Source of the DNA: Caulobacter vibrioides OR37
GTDB lineage: Bacteria > Pseudomonadota > Alphaproteobacteria > Caulobacterales > Caulobacteraceae
Assembly: GCF_000372645.1 (NCBI RefSeq)
Contig: NZ_APMP01000015.1
Coordinates: forward strand, 23,945 to 87,944
Reading direction: 5' to 3'
Length of the DNA: 64,000 bases
In this document: piece by piece, positions 8,557 through 16,670 of the stretch
Layout: every line of letters starts with the position of its first letter
How positions within the stretch are numbered: position 1 is the first letter of the stretch
Translations under genes and position numbers: made by a program
The notes under the pieces: generated by a model
The model's input: the letters and a program-made list of their open reading frames with translations, nothing else
What the model was told of the DNA's origin: nothing
Database searches by the model: none

Positions 8557-9261
8557 TCACGGACGCGCGGGACTGTTGACGCCGCGCTGCACCGCCGGCC
8601 GCGCCAAGCCCGCTTCCAACCAGCGCGGCACATGCTTCAGCGCGCCATAGTCGACCAGGTCGCCAGCCTCGTAGAAGCCCACCAGATTCCTCACCCAGCC
8701 CAGGGTGGCGATGTCGGCGATGGTGTAGTCGTCGCCCATGATCCAGGTTCGCGACGCCAGACGCTCCTCCAGCACGCCCAGCAGGCGCTTGCTTTCGGCG
8801 GCGTAGCGGTCGCGGGGACGCTTGTCCTCGTAGTCCTTGCCCGCGAACCTGTGGAAGAAGCCCAGCTGGCCAAACATCGGGCCGATGGCGGCCATCTGGA
8901 AGAAGACCCACTGCAGGGTCTCATAGCGCGCCGCCGGATCGGTCGGCAGGAAGCGGCCGGTCTTTTCGGCCAGATAGACAAGGATCGCGCCGGACTCGAA
9001 CAGACCCAGCGGCTGGCCGCCGGGACCATCGGGATCGATGATCGCCGGGATCTTGCCGTTCGGATTCAGCGACAGAAATTCTGGACCCCACGTCTCGTTC
9101 TTGCCTATGTCGATCAGGTGCGGCTCGTAAGGAAGACCCGTCTCCTCCAGCATGATCGAGACCTTCACCCCGTTGGGCGTCGGCAGCGAATAGAGCTGGA
9201 TGCGGTCGGGATGCTGGGCGGGCCAGCGCTTGGTGATCGGAAAGGCGGCTAGATCCGTCAT
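8557..9261 (-). CDS. Glutathione S-transferase, YghU/YfcG (Nu-class)-like
   Basis: Thioredoxin-fold transferase acting with glutathione or as a disulfide-bond reductase. The start at 9261 (MTDLAAFPITKRW) is preferred because upstream in-frame sequence is low-complexity and basic. The N-terminal domain has LYSLPTPNGVKVSIMLEE (about residues 22-40); the TPNG motif replaces the usual catalytic Tyr/Ser and is characteristic of Nu-class enzymes. NPNGKIPAIID and the ESGAI loop bind glutathione. The C-terminal helical domain carries the N-capping region WIMGDDYTIADIATLGW (about 185-200). About 234 residues, complete. Monocistronic by spacing. Confidence 0.9.
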   Translation of the reverse strand: MTDLAAFPITKRWPAQHPDRIQLYSLPTPNGVKVSIMLEETGLPYEPHLIDIGKNETWGPEFLSLNPNGKIPAIIDPDGPGGQPLGLFESGAILVYLAEKTGRFLPTDPAARYETLQWVFFQMAAIGPMFGQLGFFHRFAGKDYEDKRPRDRYAAESKRLLGVLEERLASRTWIMGDDYTIADIATLGWVRNLVGFYEAGDLVDYGALKHVPRWLEAGLARPAVQRGVNSPARP

Positions 9262-9433
9262 GCGATAGGCCCTCTTGAACAGAAAACGCGCCCCGCATTT
9301 GGCAAGCCGCCCTCTGCTTTTCCAGAGGCGCGTCGAGCCCAAAGCGAGGACGAGAAGCCCCGTCCCCTTTGACCCGAGCGCGAACATCGCTATCCGAAAG
9401 ATGGATAAGATGCCGGGGGGCTAGGAATTCATC

Positions 9434-9850
9434 ATGACGACCGCGAATGACCATTGGCCGGCCACGCTGCAGCGCGTGGTCGCGACGCTGGATTTCGAAC
9501 TCGCGAACAAGGACCCGGCCAAGCCCGAGATCCGCGGCAAGACCAGGGGCGACACCGGGCAGTTGCCCGCCCTGGTCAGTCTGGCCGTCAAGGCCGCGCT
9601 CGAACTGGACAAGCGGGTCGGGTCCTCGGACAGCGAGGCGCCGGTCGATCGCAAGGCCATACTAGCCCGCATGGATCTTGTCCGCGCCCTGAGCGCCGCC
9701 ACGCGCGATAGCGCGCAAGGCATGTTCGTGCCTGGCTACGCCACCGCCTATCGGATGGAACTGGCCCGTATCCTATGGACCGGCATAGCTGACGCCCCGC
9801 GTCGCCGGCTGGAAGAGCTGGCCGGGGTCAACGCCACGCCGGGGGGTTAA
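9434..9850 (+). CDS. Hypothetical protein, 138 aa
   Basis: Soluble, mostly helical protein without signal peptide or membrane segment. The start is supported by AGGA about 7 nt upstream of the ATG. Contains an Arg/Lys-rich stretch (KPEIRGKTRGDTG) near residues 30-43. No family recognised. It lies divergent from the GST gene (about 170 nt) and convergent with the glyoxalase gene (6 nt between stops). Confidence 0.7.
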   Translation: MTTANDHWPATLQRVVATLDFELANKDPAKPEIRGKTRGDTGQLPALVSLAVKAALELDKRVGSSDSEAPVDRKAILARMDLVRALSAATRDSAQGMFVPGYATAYRMELARILWTGIADAPRRRLEELAGVNATPGG

Positions 9851-9856
9851 GGCAGG

Positions 9857-10294
9857 CTACCAGGCGCCGACATTGGGCATCGAGGCCCAGGGCTCGGCCG
9901 GCTCCAGGCTGCCGTCCTGCAGCAACTCGACCGAAATGCCGTCCGGCGAGCGCACGAACGCCATATGGCCGTCTCGCGGCGGGCGATTGATCGTCACACC
10001 CATGTCCGCCAGCCGCTGGCAAGTCTCGTAGATGTTGTCGACCCGATAGGCCAGGTGACCAAAATTGCGCCCGCCCTGGTACTCTTCGTCGTCCCAGTTG
10101 TAGGTCAGCTCGACCAGCGGGGCCTTGCGTTCCTTGGCGGCCTCCAGGTCCTCCGGCGCGGCGAGGAAAACCAGGGTGAAGCGCCCCTTCTCGTTCTCCA
10201 TGCGATACGCTTCGCGGAGCCCCAGGCCGTCGCAATAGAACCGCAGAGAGGCGTCTAGATCGCGGACGCGGACCATGGTGTGCAGATAGCGCAA
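9857..10294 (-). CDS. gloA: Lactoylglutathione lyase (glyoxalase I)
   Basis: Converts the hemithioacetal of methylglyoxal and glutathione to S-lactoylglutathione. A single VOC-fold chain: YLHTMVRVRDLDASLRFYCDGLGL at the N-terminus, VELTYNWDDEEYQGGRNFGHLAYRVDN in the middle, and DPDGISVEL-type strand (SPDGISVELLQDG) at the end. Metal ligands expected in this family are visible as His in LHTMV, Glu in VELTYN, His in FGHLAY and Glu in VELLQ. A TTG codon at 10294 with GGGAG seven nt upstream gives a 145-residue protein starting (M)RYLHTMVRV, a typical GloA N-terminus; the ATG at 10276 would remove the first beta strand. Confidence 0.9.
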   Translation of the reverse strand: MRYLHTMVRVRDLDASLRFYCDGLGLREAYRMENEKGRFTLVFLAAPEDLEAAKERKAPLVELTYNWDDEEYQGGRNFGHLAYRVDNIYETCQRLADMGVTINRPPRDGHMAFVRSPDGISVELLQDGSLEPAEPWASMPNVGAW

Positions 10295-10358
10295 GGCGGA
10301 ACTCCCTGGGTGGCGGTCGTGTCCGGTATAGCCCCCGGCTCGCGACAAGAAAAACACT

Positions 10359-12221
10359 CTAGACGGGCTCGCGCTCCCGCGTCTGACGACGCCAGAGGGC
10401 CGCGTATTCGCCGCCGGCCTGAAGCAGGGCTTCGTGTCGCCCCCGCTCGACCACCCTGCCCCGGCGCAGCACCACGATCTCGTCGGCGTCGGCGATGGTC
10501 GAAAGGCGGTGCGCCACGACCAGCGTCGTTCGCCCCGCCCGGGCCTTGCGCAAGGTCGCCTGGATGGCCGCCTCGGTGCGCCCGTCCAGCGCGCTGGTGG
10601 CCTCGTCCAGGATCAGCACGCGCGGCTGGGCCAGCAGGGCTCGGGCGATGCCGACCCGCTGACGCTCCCCGCCCGACAGCTTCAGGCCGCGTTCGCCGAC
10701 CTTGGTCGCCATGCCGTCGGGCAGGTTGCGGATAAAGTCGCCCAGTTCAGCGGCTTCGGCCGCCGCCCACACCTCGGCCTCGCCGGCGTCCGGGCGTGCG
10801 AAAGCGATATTGGCGGCCAGGGTGTCGTTGAACAGAGCCACGTCCTGCGGAACCAGGGCGATGGCCTGGCGCAGCGAGGCCTGCTTGAGGTCGCGCAGAT
10901 CGTGACCGTCCAGCGTCACCCGGCCGGCCTGGGGGTCGATCATCCGCAAGGCCAGACGCACCAGCGTGGTCTTGCCCGCGCCCGAGGGGCCGACAATGGC
11001 CACCGTGGTCCCCGGCGCGACGGTCAAGGAGACGTCCGATAGACCTTCCGATCGCGCGTCGTGGCGGAAAGAGACGTTATCGAAGGCCACCGCGCCGCCG
11101 CGCTGGTCGGCGCGGGGCGGCAAGTCGCGCGCGTCCGGCGCGTCGGCCACATCGGCGGTCTGGCGACGCAGGTCCAGCATCGCCTCCATGTCGATCAGCG
11201 ACTGGCGGATCTCGCGATAGGCGAAGCCGAGGATGTTCAGCGGCGCATAGAGGTTGATCAGGATCAGAACGGCGGCGGTGACGTCGCCCGGACCGATCTT
11301 GCCGGCGGCGGCCTCGGCGCCCGCCAGCACCGCCATGCCGCCCAGCCCCAGGCTCATCACCGCCGACTGGATCAGGTTCAGAAGGTTCAGCGAATTGGTC
11401 GCCTTGATCTGCGCCTCGCCATAACGGTCCAACGCGCCGGCATAGCCGCCGACGGCGCGCGCCTCGCCGCCGAACGACTTGACGGTCTCGTAGTTCAGCA
11501 AGGCGTCGACCGCCCGCCCGGCCGCCTCGGCGTCGGCCTCGTTCAGGGCGCGACGGTGACCGATGCGCCAGTCCGAGATGGCGAAGGTCAGATAGCCGTA
11601 AAGCGCCACCGTCCCCATCGCCACGGCCGCGAACCGCCAGTCATAGGCCTTGGCCAGCACGACGGCCGCCATGATCAGTTCGACGCCCGTGGGGGCCAGG
11701 TTGAACACCAGGCTGCGCAGCAGAAAGTCCATCGACCGCGCGCCGCGATCGATCACCCGCGACAGCGAGCCGGTGCGCTTGGACTGGTGGAAGTCCATCG
11801 ACAGGGACAGGGCGTGCGAAAAGGTCTCGACCGCCGCGCGGTTCTGCGCGGCCTGGGCCACCGGCGTGAAGATGGTGTCGCGCGCTTGGGGAGCGGCCGC
11901 GGCGACGAAGCGCACGAAGGCCCAGCCCGCCGCCAAGCCGGCGAAGGCCCAGGTCACCCCTACGGTCGCGCCATGGCCGGCGGACAGATGATTGACCGCC
12001 TTACCCAGCATCAGCGGCGCCAGAACGCCCAACGCCTTGCCCGACAGGGTCAGGACAAGGGCGACGGTCACGCGCCAGCGCAGACCAGGCGCCCGCGAGC
12101 GCGCCACCAGCCGGACGAGATCGCCCATCGCGGCCCAGAACCTGACCGGCTGGTCAGCCGCCGCGATGGCGCCGGGCGTGGCGGCGCGGCTGGCGGAGGG
12201 CGGCCCGCCCAAGCCCCTCAT
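10359..12221 (-). CDS. Atm1/HMT-type ABC transporter, fused membrane and ATPase domains
   Basis: Half-transporter exporter in the inner membrane. Six hydrophobic segments span about residues 45-330, including the Atm1-like stretch SLSMDFHQSKRTGSLSRVIDRG and LAPTGVELIMAAVVLAKAYDW. The nucleotide-binding domain has Walker A GPSGAGKTT (about residue 412), signature LSGGERQRVGIARALL (about 513), Walker B VLILDEATSALD and the H-loop AHRLST. Atm1 relatives export glutathione-linked compounds or metal conjugates. Its ATG overlaps the stop of the upstream lipoprotein gene (ATGA), so they are co-translated; a glyoxalase gene follows 64 nt downstream, suggesting glutathione-linked detoxification. Confidence 0.9.
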   Translation of the reverse strand: MRGLGGPPSASRAATPGAIAAADQPVRFWAAMGDLVRLVARSRAPGLRWRVTVALVLTLSGKALGVLAPLMLGKAVNHLSAGHGATVGVTWAFAGLAAGWAFVRFVAAAAPQARDTIFTPVAQAAQNRAAVETFSHALSLSMDFHQSKRTGSLSRVIDRGARSMDFLLRSLVFNLAPTGVELIMAAVVLAKAYDWRFAAVAMGTVALYGYLTFAISDWRIGHRRALNEADAEAAGRAVDALLNYETVKSFGGEARAVGGYAGALDRYGEAQIKATNSLNLLNLIQSAVMSLGLGGMAVLAGAEAAAGKIGPGDVTAAVLILINLYAPLNILGFAYREIRQSLIDMEAMLDLRRQTADVADAPDARDLPPRADQRGGAVAFDNVSFRHDARSEGLSDVSLTVAPGTTVAIVGPSGAGKTTLVRLALRMIDPQAGRVTLDGHDLRDLKQASLRQAIALVPQDVALFNDTLAANIAFARPDAGEAEVWAAAEAAELGDFIRNLPDGMATKVGERGLKLSGGERQRVGIARALLAQPRVLILDEATSALDGRTEAAIQATLRKARAGRTTLVVAHRLSTIADADEIVVLRRGRVVERGRHEALLQAGGEYAALWRRQTREREPV

Positions 12222-13024
12222 CGTCCGTCACCGATCAGCAGCGTGGTCTGGACGCCGCCGCCGGGCGTCAACCAGTCGACGCGCCAGCCCGTCGGCGTGC
12301 GCTCCGAGCGGACTGGGCCGGCCGTCAGGGGCGCGGGCGACGACACGACGACGCTCACCGCGTCCTCGCCCCCCTCGCCGCCGATCTGGACGTCATGCGC
12401 GCCGGGCGCCAGCTGATCGCGCAGCGAGATGTAGAAACGGCCCTGATCGTCGGCGCGCCCGCCGCCCCGCGTCGTGCGATCGACGCGGACATTGAGCCCC
12501 GCCCCCGGCGCCGCCACGCCGGAAACCACCGCCCCGCCCTCGCGATCGACGTCGACCGCCAGGATCTTCGGCGAGGATGACCCGGCCACCAAGCGATAGG
12601 CGCCCGCCCCCGCCCGCAGTTGGGCGACGTCGCCGTCCTCCGAGACCATCATGTAGCCCTCGGCCTGGACGGTTCTGCCCGCGTGGGTCTCCGAAAGACC
12701 AAACAGGCGCACGCCCGGCCGGATGGGCAGGGTCAGGCTCCAATGGCCGGCGGGATCGGCGTTGGTCTTGACGGTCTCGCCGGTCGGCGCGCGCAGCCGC
12801 ACCTCGGCCTTGGGCGTGGCCTGGCCCGAGAGGGCGACCTGACCGGACGCGCGGCCGACGCTCTCGACCGTGGGCGGCGCCAGATAGCCGGCCTCGGCGC
12901 TGTCGGGCTTGCTGTGCTCCTCGGGCGTCACCGGCGCGCCGTCGCCGCAGGCGGCCAGCATCGCCGCCGCGAGTCCCATGGCGACGATCGGCGACTTGAA
13001 AGCCTGGAACCGAATCCTGATCAT
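12218..13024 (-). CDS. Lipoprotein with repeated Ig-like modules
   Basis: 268-residue protein with a lipoprotein signal: basic start (MIRIRFQAFK), hydrophobic core and lipobox LAAC at about residues 23-26. The mature part has two similar beta-sandwich-like modules (GRASGQVALSGQATPKAEVRLRA and AVVSGVAAPGAGLNVRVDR), resembling bacterial Ig-like or carboxypeptidase-regulatory folds. It overlaps the start of the Atm1-type exporter by 4 nt, so it may be a periplasmic partner. No named family is recognised. Confidence 0.75.
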   Translation of the reverse strand: MIRIRFQAFKSPIVAMGLAAAMLAACGDGAPVTPEEHSKPDSAEAGYLAPPTVESVGRASGQVALSGQATPKAEVRLRAPTGETVKTNADPAGHWSLTLPIRPGVRLFGLSETHAGRTVQAEGYMMVSEDGDVAQLRAGAGAYRLVAGSSSPKILAVDVDREGGAVVSGVAAPGAGLNVRVDRTTRGGGRADDQGRFYISLRDQLAPGAHDVQIGGEGGEDAVSVVVSSPAPLTAGPVRSERTPTGWRVDWLTPGGGVQTTLLIGDGR

Positions 13025-13097
13025 GCGGCCTCAAATAGGAAACTGGCGGGCGGCGCGCATCCTCGCGCGCCGCCGTCTTTGTGTGGAGTGGACGACG

Positions 13098-13706
13098 ATG
13101 CCCAACGAGTCTAGCCGCCTGGGCTCCGTCTGCGTCTATTGCGGATCGTCCAATGACGCCGATCCATCCTACATCGCCGACGCGCACCGGATCGGCGAGA
13201 GCTTCGCCAAGGCCGGCCTGCGGCTGGTGTATGGCGGCGGCGGGGTCGGACTGATGGGCGCCGCGGCCCGGGGCGCGCACGCCGCTGGCGGCAAGGTGCT
13301 GGGCGTCATCCCGACCTTCCTGCGCGGGCGCGAGCAGCCCTTCGATGACGTCGAGACCGTGGTCGTCGACAACATGCACGAGCGCAAGATGATGATGTAC
13401 GAGCGCTCGGACGCCTTCGTCGTGCTGCCCGGCGGGATCGGCACGCTGGAAGAAATCGTCGAATTGCTATCTTGGCGTCGTTTAGATCTTCACCAAAAGC
13501 CGATCGTGTTCCATAACCCGCGCGGGTTCTGGGATCCCTTCTTCGCCCTGATCCGCCACACGATCGACGAGGGCCTGACCCCGCCCAGCCTGGCGAACGC
13601 CTGGCGCGCGGTCGAGAAGGCCGAGGACGTCACCCCCGCTCTGCTGTCCTGGGACGCTCAGGTCGCGTCGGCCGGCGAACCCGCCGAACTTAGCCAGTTG
13701 ACTTAG
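13098..13706 (+). CDS. LOG-family protein (cytokinin-type nucleoside 5'-monophosphate phosphoribohydrolase)
   Basis: TIGR00730/LOG-family Rossmann protein that hydrolyses nucleoside 5'-monophosphates to base and ribose-5-phosphate. The start at 13098 (MPNESSRLGSVCVYCGSS) has GGAG upstream. Seen: VCVYCGSSNDADPSY, RLVYGGGGVGLMG, the MHERKMMMYERSDAF helix and the signature LPGGIGTLEE (about residue 115) that forms the catalytic site. 202 residues, as expected. Divergent from the lipoprotein gene with a 73-nt shared upstream region. Confidence 0.93.
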   Translation: MPNESSRLGSVCVYCGSSNDADPSYIADAHRIGESFAKAGLRLVYGGGGVGLMGAAARGAHAAGGKVLGVIPTFLRGREQPFDDVETVVVDNMHERKMMMYERSDAFVVLPGGIGTLEEIVELLSWRRLDLHQKPIVFHNPRGFWDPFFALIRHTIDEGLTPPSLANAWRAVEKAEDVTPALLSWDAQVASAGEPAELSQLT

Positions 13707-13808
13707 TTTTCAAAAAAGACGCACTATGGGCATGAGCAAGATGGCGGACGTCCGCCCGCGCTCATGCGCCGGATCTCCCATCCGGCGTGGGGATAGGAGA
13801 CCAACGAG

Positions 13809-14123
13809 ATGCGTACCGCTGCTTTCGCGGGCCTGATGGCCTGCGCCCTGATGACCGCCCCGGCCTTCGCGGCCGACAACGAAGGCGCTTCGCTGAAGCT
13901 GAAGGCCCCGACGACCATCACCAAGTTCATCCACGAAGGTTCGGTCTGGAACTGCGAAGGCGACAGCTGCGCCGCCAGCAAGGTCCAGTCGCTGCCCGTC
14001 GCGCGCGCCTGCCGCAAGCTGGTCGGCCAACTGGGCGAAGTGACCGCCTTCAGCTATCGCGGCGTTTCACTGGACGACGCGGCGATCGCCCAATGCAACA
14101 CGGCGGCCAAGCCCAAGGCCTGA
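13809..14123 (+). CDS. Small secreted protein with a conserved cysteine pair
   Basis: 104 residues starting with a Sec signal peptide (MRTAAFAGLMACALMTAPAFA-AD). The mature part has VWNCEGDSCAAS, with two cysteines five apart, and later ARACRKL and AQCNTA; disulfide bonding in the periplasm is likely. A hairpin (GCCGGAT/ATCCGGC, 13771-13789) and an AGGAG-like site lie in the leader. A strong terminator follows. Such short Cys-containing periplasmic proteins are common in Caulobacter; function unknown. Confidence 0.75.
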   Translation: MRTAAFAGLMACALMTAPAFAADNEGASLKLKAPTTITKFIHEGSVWNCEGDSCAASKVQSLPVARACRKLVGQLGEVTAFSYRGVSLDDAAIAQCNTAAKPKA

Positions 14124-14147
14124 GCCTCGAAAGTCGCATGAAGAAAT

Positions 14148-14183
14148 AAGGCCTCCGCCGGGAAACCGACGGAGGCCTTTTTC
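14148..14183. terminator. Bidirectional intrinsic terminator
   Basis: AAGGCCTCCGCCGG and CCGACGGAGGCCTT pair around GAAA, followed by TTTTT on the plus strand. It lies between the plus-strand secreted protein and the minus-strand 39-codon ORF and could serve both. Confidence 0.85.
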
Positions 14184-14206
14184 GTGGGGTGTGGGGCCCC
14201 TTGGGA

Positions 14207-14326
14207 CTATTTGCGCTCTGTCGAGCTTGACGACGACTTGGCCGGTTTTGGACTCGGCCGCCCCACCAACATTCCCCCGATCAGGGCGAACGACAACATG
14301 GCGTGGTTCATCTTCGATACATTCAT
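14207..14326 (-). CDS. Possible 39-aa membrane peptide
   Basis: A short ORF with ATG at 14326 preceded by GGGAG eight nt upstream and ending TAG at 14207. It encodes a short N-terminal stretch, a hydrophobic helix (AMLSFALIGGMLVG) and a Ser/Lys-rich tail. It ends about 25 nt from the bidirectional terminator, which would terminate its transcript. Coding status rests only on the ribosome-binding site, the membrane helix and this placement. Confidence 0.45.
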   Translation of the reverse strand: MNVSKMNHAMLSFALIGGMLVGRPSPKPAKSSSSSTERK

Positions 14327-14976
14327 GGCGGCGTCTCCCAGACATAGCCGTTAGGACCAGGAGACGCGCGCGGCTTACAGGGGTTCACACCCTCCTAGTC
14401 GTCAGCGCGTCGGGGGAGATCATGCGCCTTTGCGGGCCCGGCGCAAGCAAAAATAATCCGTATAAGGAGCATATCAGCGCACGGACGATGGCCGTCGCGG
14501 CAGGCTTCCGCACCCAGATAAATACTCTGTATACTGATTTATTATCGTGAATCCGAGCGTGCATTGGACCGCGTTTTCCCGAGGCCTTGGATGGTCGTCG
14601 GAGTCCATGTCGGAAGGGCCCGAAACGCACGTGACAAGCGACTTCCGGGGCCCGACACGCCCGTGTGTCCGTCCAATCGCAGGATTCCACGCGCGAGCGC
14701 GCGGCTCACCGCCTCCATAAAGCATTGTAAGATAATCCCTTCTCGCTCGACGCTACTTGCCAGCCGGCCCAAGTCGGCCATCCGCCGCTGGGCGCAAGGA
14801 CGAGGCCAAGTTCTGGCGCTCGACCGGCGATCAAGCTTCACCGCTGGCCGAGACGATCGGGCGCTCAACTCGACGCGCGCCGCGCCAAGCTTGATCAGCC
14901 CGCGACATCGCGAGAGGGCGAGCGCTTCCAAGGGACAGATCTCGCAACGCCCCGGGCCTTCCGAGAACCAGGCAAG
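14327..14976. other. 650-bp stretch without a convincing gene
   Basis: Several open frames cross the region but have biased composition and no domain. It contains an AT-rich patch at about 14450-14550 and a perfect 10-bp inverted repeat (GATCAAGCTT at 14829-14838, AAGCTTGATC at 14887-14896). It could hold promoters or a small RNA; nothing is identified. Confidence 0.5.
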
Positions 14977-15013
14977 AAAAAACCGCCCGCGTCGGGATGA
15001 CGCAGGCGGTTTC
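14977..15013 (-). terminator. Intrinsic terminator of the acyl-CoA dehydrogenase operon
   Basis: On the minus strand AAACCGCCTGCGTC pairs with GACGCGGGCGGTTT around a short loop, followed by a T run. It lies 33 nt past the stop of the gene at 15046. Confidence 0.9.
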
Positions 15014-15045
15014 GGGCATTCTAGGCTGCTATTCCGTGCGCCGAT

Positions 15046-16185
15046 TTAGGCGGCGGCATCGAACGACAGCGACTCATAGCGCTTCAGGTGGTGATCGACC
15101 GAGCCGAACAGGCCCTCGATCATGGTGGCGCGCTTGAAGTAGTGGCCAATGGCCAGCTCGTCGGTCATGCCCATGCCGCCGTGGATCTGGATGGCGTTCT
15201 GGCCCACGAACTTGCAGGCGCGGCCCACGCGCACCTTCATCGCCGAGACGGCCTTGGCGCGCTCGGCGGCGTCCTCGCCCACCTTGATGGTGGCCATATA
15301 GATCATCGACACCGACTGCTCGACCTCGATGAACATGTCGACCATCCGGTGCTGCAGCACCTGGAAGTTGGCGATGGCCGTGCCGAACTGCTTGCGCTGC
15401 TTGGCATAGTCCAGCGTGCCCTCGTGCAGCTTGCGCAGCACGCCCACGGCCTCGGCGCCGACGGCGGCGGTGGCCTCGTCGATCACCTGGTTGACCAGCG
15501 AGAGGCCATCCTCGGAGATCAAAGCGTCGGCCGGAAGCGACACGTTCTCGAAATAGACTTCCGAAGCGCGGTTGCCGTCGACGGTGGGGTAGTCGCGGGT
15601 CACGATGCCGGGCAGGCTCTTGTCGACCAGGAACACGCCGACGCCGCCTGCGTCGCGCTGGGCGCCGCCGGTGCGGGCGGTGACGATCAGGTGCGTGGCG
15701 AAGGGCGCGCCGACCACCACGGCCTTGTGGCCGTTCAGGGTCCAGCCCGCGCCGTCCTTCTTGGCCGTCGTCTTCAGGTCCTGCCAGGTGTAGCGGGCCT
15801 GCGGCTCGGCATAGGCGAAGGCGATGGTGGTGGTCCCGCCGACGATGCCCTCGACGACCGAGGCCGCGCCGGCGTAGCCGGAGTGCTTCATGAAGCCGCC
15901 GCCGATCACCACGGTGCCCAGATAGGGCTCGATCACGAGCGCCTTACCGAACTCCTCCATGATGACCATGTTGTCGATCGCGCCGCCGCCCAGGCCGCCC
16001 AGCTCCTCGCTGAACGAAGCGCCCAGAATGCCCAGTTCCTCGGCGAACGCCTTCCAGTAGTCGGCGCGCCAGCCAGCGTCGGAACTGACGATCTTGCGGC
16101 GGGTCTCGAAGTCGTACTTGTCCTGCAGGAAGCTCGCGACCGTGTCGCGGACCATCGACTGCTCTTCGGTGAAGTTGAAATCCAT
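15046..16185 (-). CDS. Acyl-CoA dehydrogenase (PimD-like small subunit)
   Basis: FAD-dependent dehydrogenase introducing the alpha-beta double bond in acyl-CoA. N-terminal helical domain (MDFNFTEEQSMVRDTVASFLQ), middle beta domain (AFAYAEPQARYTW; WTLNGHKAVVVGAPFATHLIV), C-terminal helical domain (RKQFGTAIANFQVLQHRMVDMFIE; IQIHGGMGMTDELAIGHYFKR). 379 residues. The pattern matches the smaller partner of pimeloyl-CoA-type heteromeric dehydrogenases; the gene at 16671 resembles the larger partner. Exact substrate unknown. The two are now separated by a DUF559 cassette. Confidence 0.9.
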   Translation of the reverse strand: MDFNFTEEQSMVRDTVASFLQDKYDFETRRKIVSSDAGWRADYWKAFAEELGILGASFSEELGGLGGGAIDNMVIMEEFGKALVIEPYLGTVVIGGGFMKHSGYAGAASVVEGIVGGTTTIAFAYAEPQARYTWQDLKTTAKKDGAGWTLNGHKAVVVGAPFATHLIVTARTGGAQRDAGGVGVFLVDKSLPGIVTRDYPTVDGNRASEVYFENVSLPADALISEDGLSLVNQVIDEATAAVGAEAVGVLRKLHEGTLDYAKQRKQFGTAIANFQVLQHRMVDMFIEVEQSVSMIYMATIKVGEDAAERAKAVSAMKVRVGRACKFVGQNAIQIHGGMGMTDELAIGHYFKRATMIEGLFGSVDHHLKRYESLSFDAAA

Positions 16186-16200
16186 AGGGAGCGCTTCCTC

Positions 16201-16557
16201 TTATGGTTCCCCTCCCCCTTGCGGGGAGGGGTTAGGGGTGGGGGTGTCGGCGCCGACGAGCGCCAGGATCTTCTCGATTGCCGAATACGGGTCGTTGATG
16301 GCTTGTGAATTGGGAACCCGGATCACCCGATACCCTCGACCCTCCAGCCAAGTTTGGCGTTCGAGGTCACGGGCGGCGATATGGTCCAGGTCGTGAACCG
16401 CGCCGTCCACCTCGACAATCAGCCGATGACGATGGCAGACGAAGTCCACGATGTAGGGTCCGAACGGCGCTTGGCGGCGAAAGTGGGATCCGGGGATCTC
16501 GACCTTCCTCAGCGCCTTCCAGAACAGTTTTTCCGCCAAGGTCGGCTCGCGACGCAT
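16201..16557 (-). CDS. DUF559 endonuclease-like protein
   Basis: Small PD-(D/E)XK-fold protein related to very-short-patch repair endonucleases. From the ATG at 16557: MRREPTLAEKLFWKALRKVEI, then FRRQAPFGPYIVDFVCHRHRLIVEVDG, where the D of YIVDF and E-x-D of VEVDG are the catalytic-type acids, then AARDLERQTWLEGRGYRVIRV. The C-terminus (TPTPNPSPQGGGEP) is encoded by a repeat element, and the upstream in-frame start at 16626 begins inside the inverted partner of that repeat. It interrupts a dehydrogenase gene pair. Cellular role unknown. Confidence 0.8.
   Translation of the reverse strand: MRREPTLAEKLFWKALRKVEIPGSHFRRQAPFGPYIVDFVCHRHRLIVEVDGAVHDLDHIAARDLERQTWLEGRGYRVIRVPNSQAINDPYSAIEKILALVGADTPTPNPSPQGGGEP
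16208..16248 (+). repeat. Left inverted repeat of DUF559 cassette
   Basis: 41-nt element with a perfect 9-bp hairpin (CCCCTCCCC/GGGGAGGGG) followed by a G-rich tail. Its reverse complement recurs at 16616-16656 with only a few differences. Confidence 0.85.
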
Positions 16558-16615
16558 TCGCTTAGCCGAGCGATCGGCTCGGTCGGAATGGTGCAAAGCT
16601 CCTGGCGTCCGTGCT

Positions 16616-16656
16616 GACACCCCCACCCCCAGCCCCTCCCCGCGAGGGGGAGGGGT
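16616..16656 (-). repeat. Right inverted repeat of DUF559 cassette
   Basis: Near-identical inverted copy of 16208-16248, with the same CCCCTCCCC/GGGGAGGGG hairpin. Together they bracket the DUF559 gene on a segment of about 450 bp. Confidence 0.85.
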
Positions 16657-16670
16657 GCTAGAGTTCTAGT

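Noticed and set aside
14542..14931. 129-codon minus-strand ORF in the gene-poor region
   Set aside because: Ser/Arg-rich composition with no domain or ribosome-binding site; looks like random open frame.
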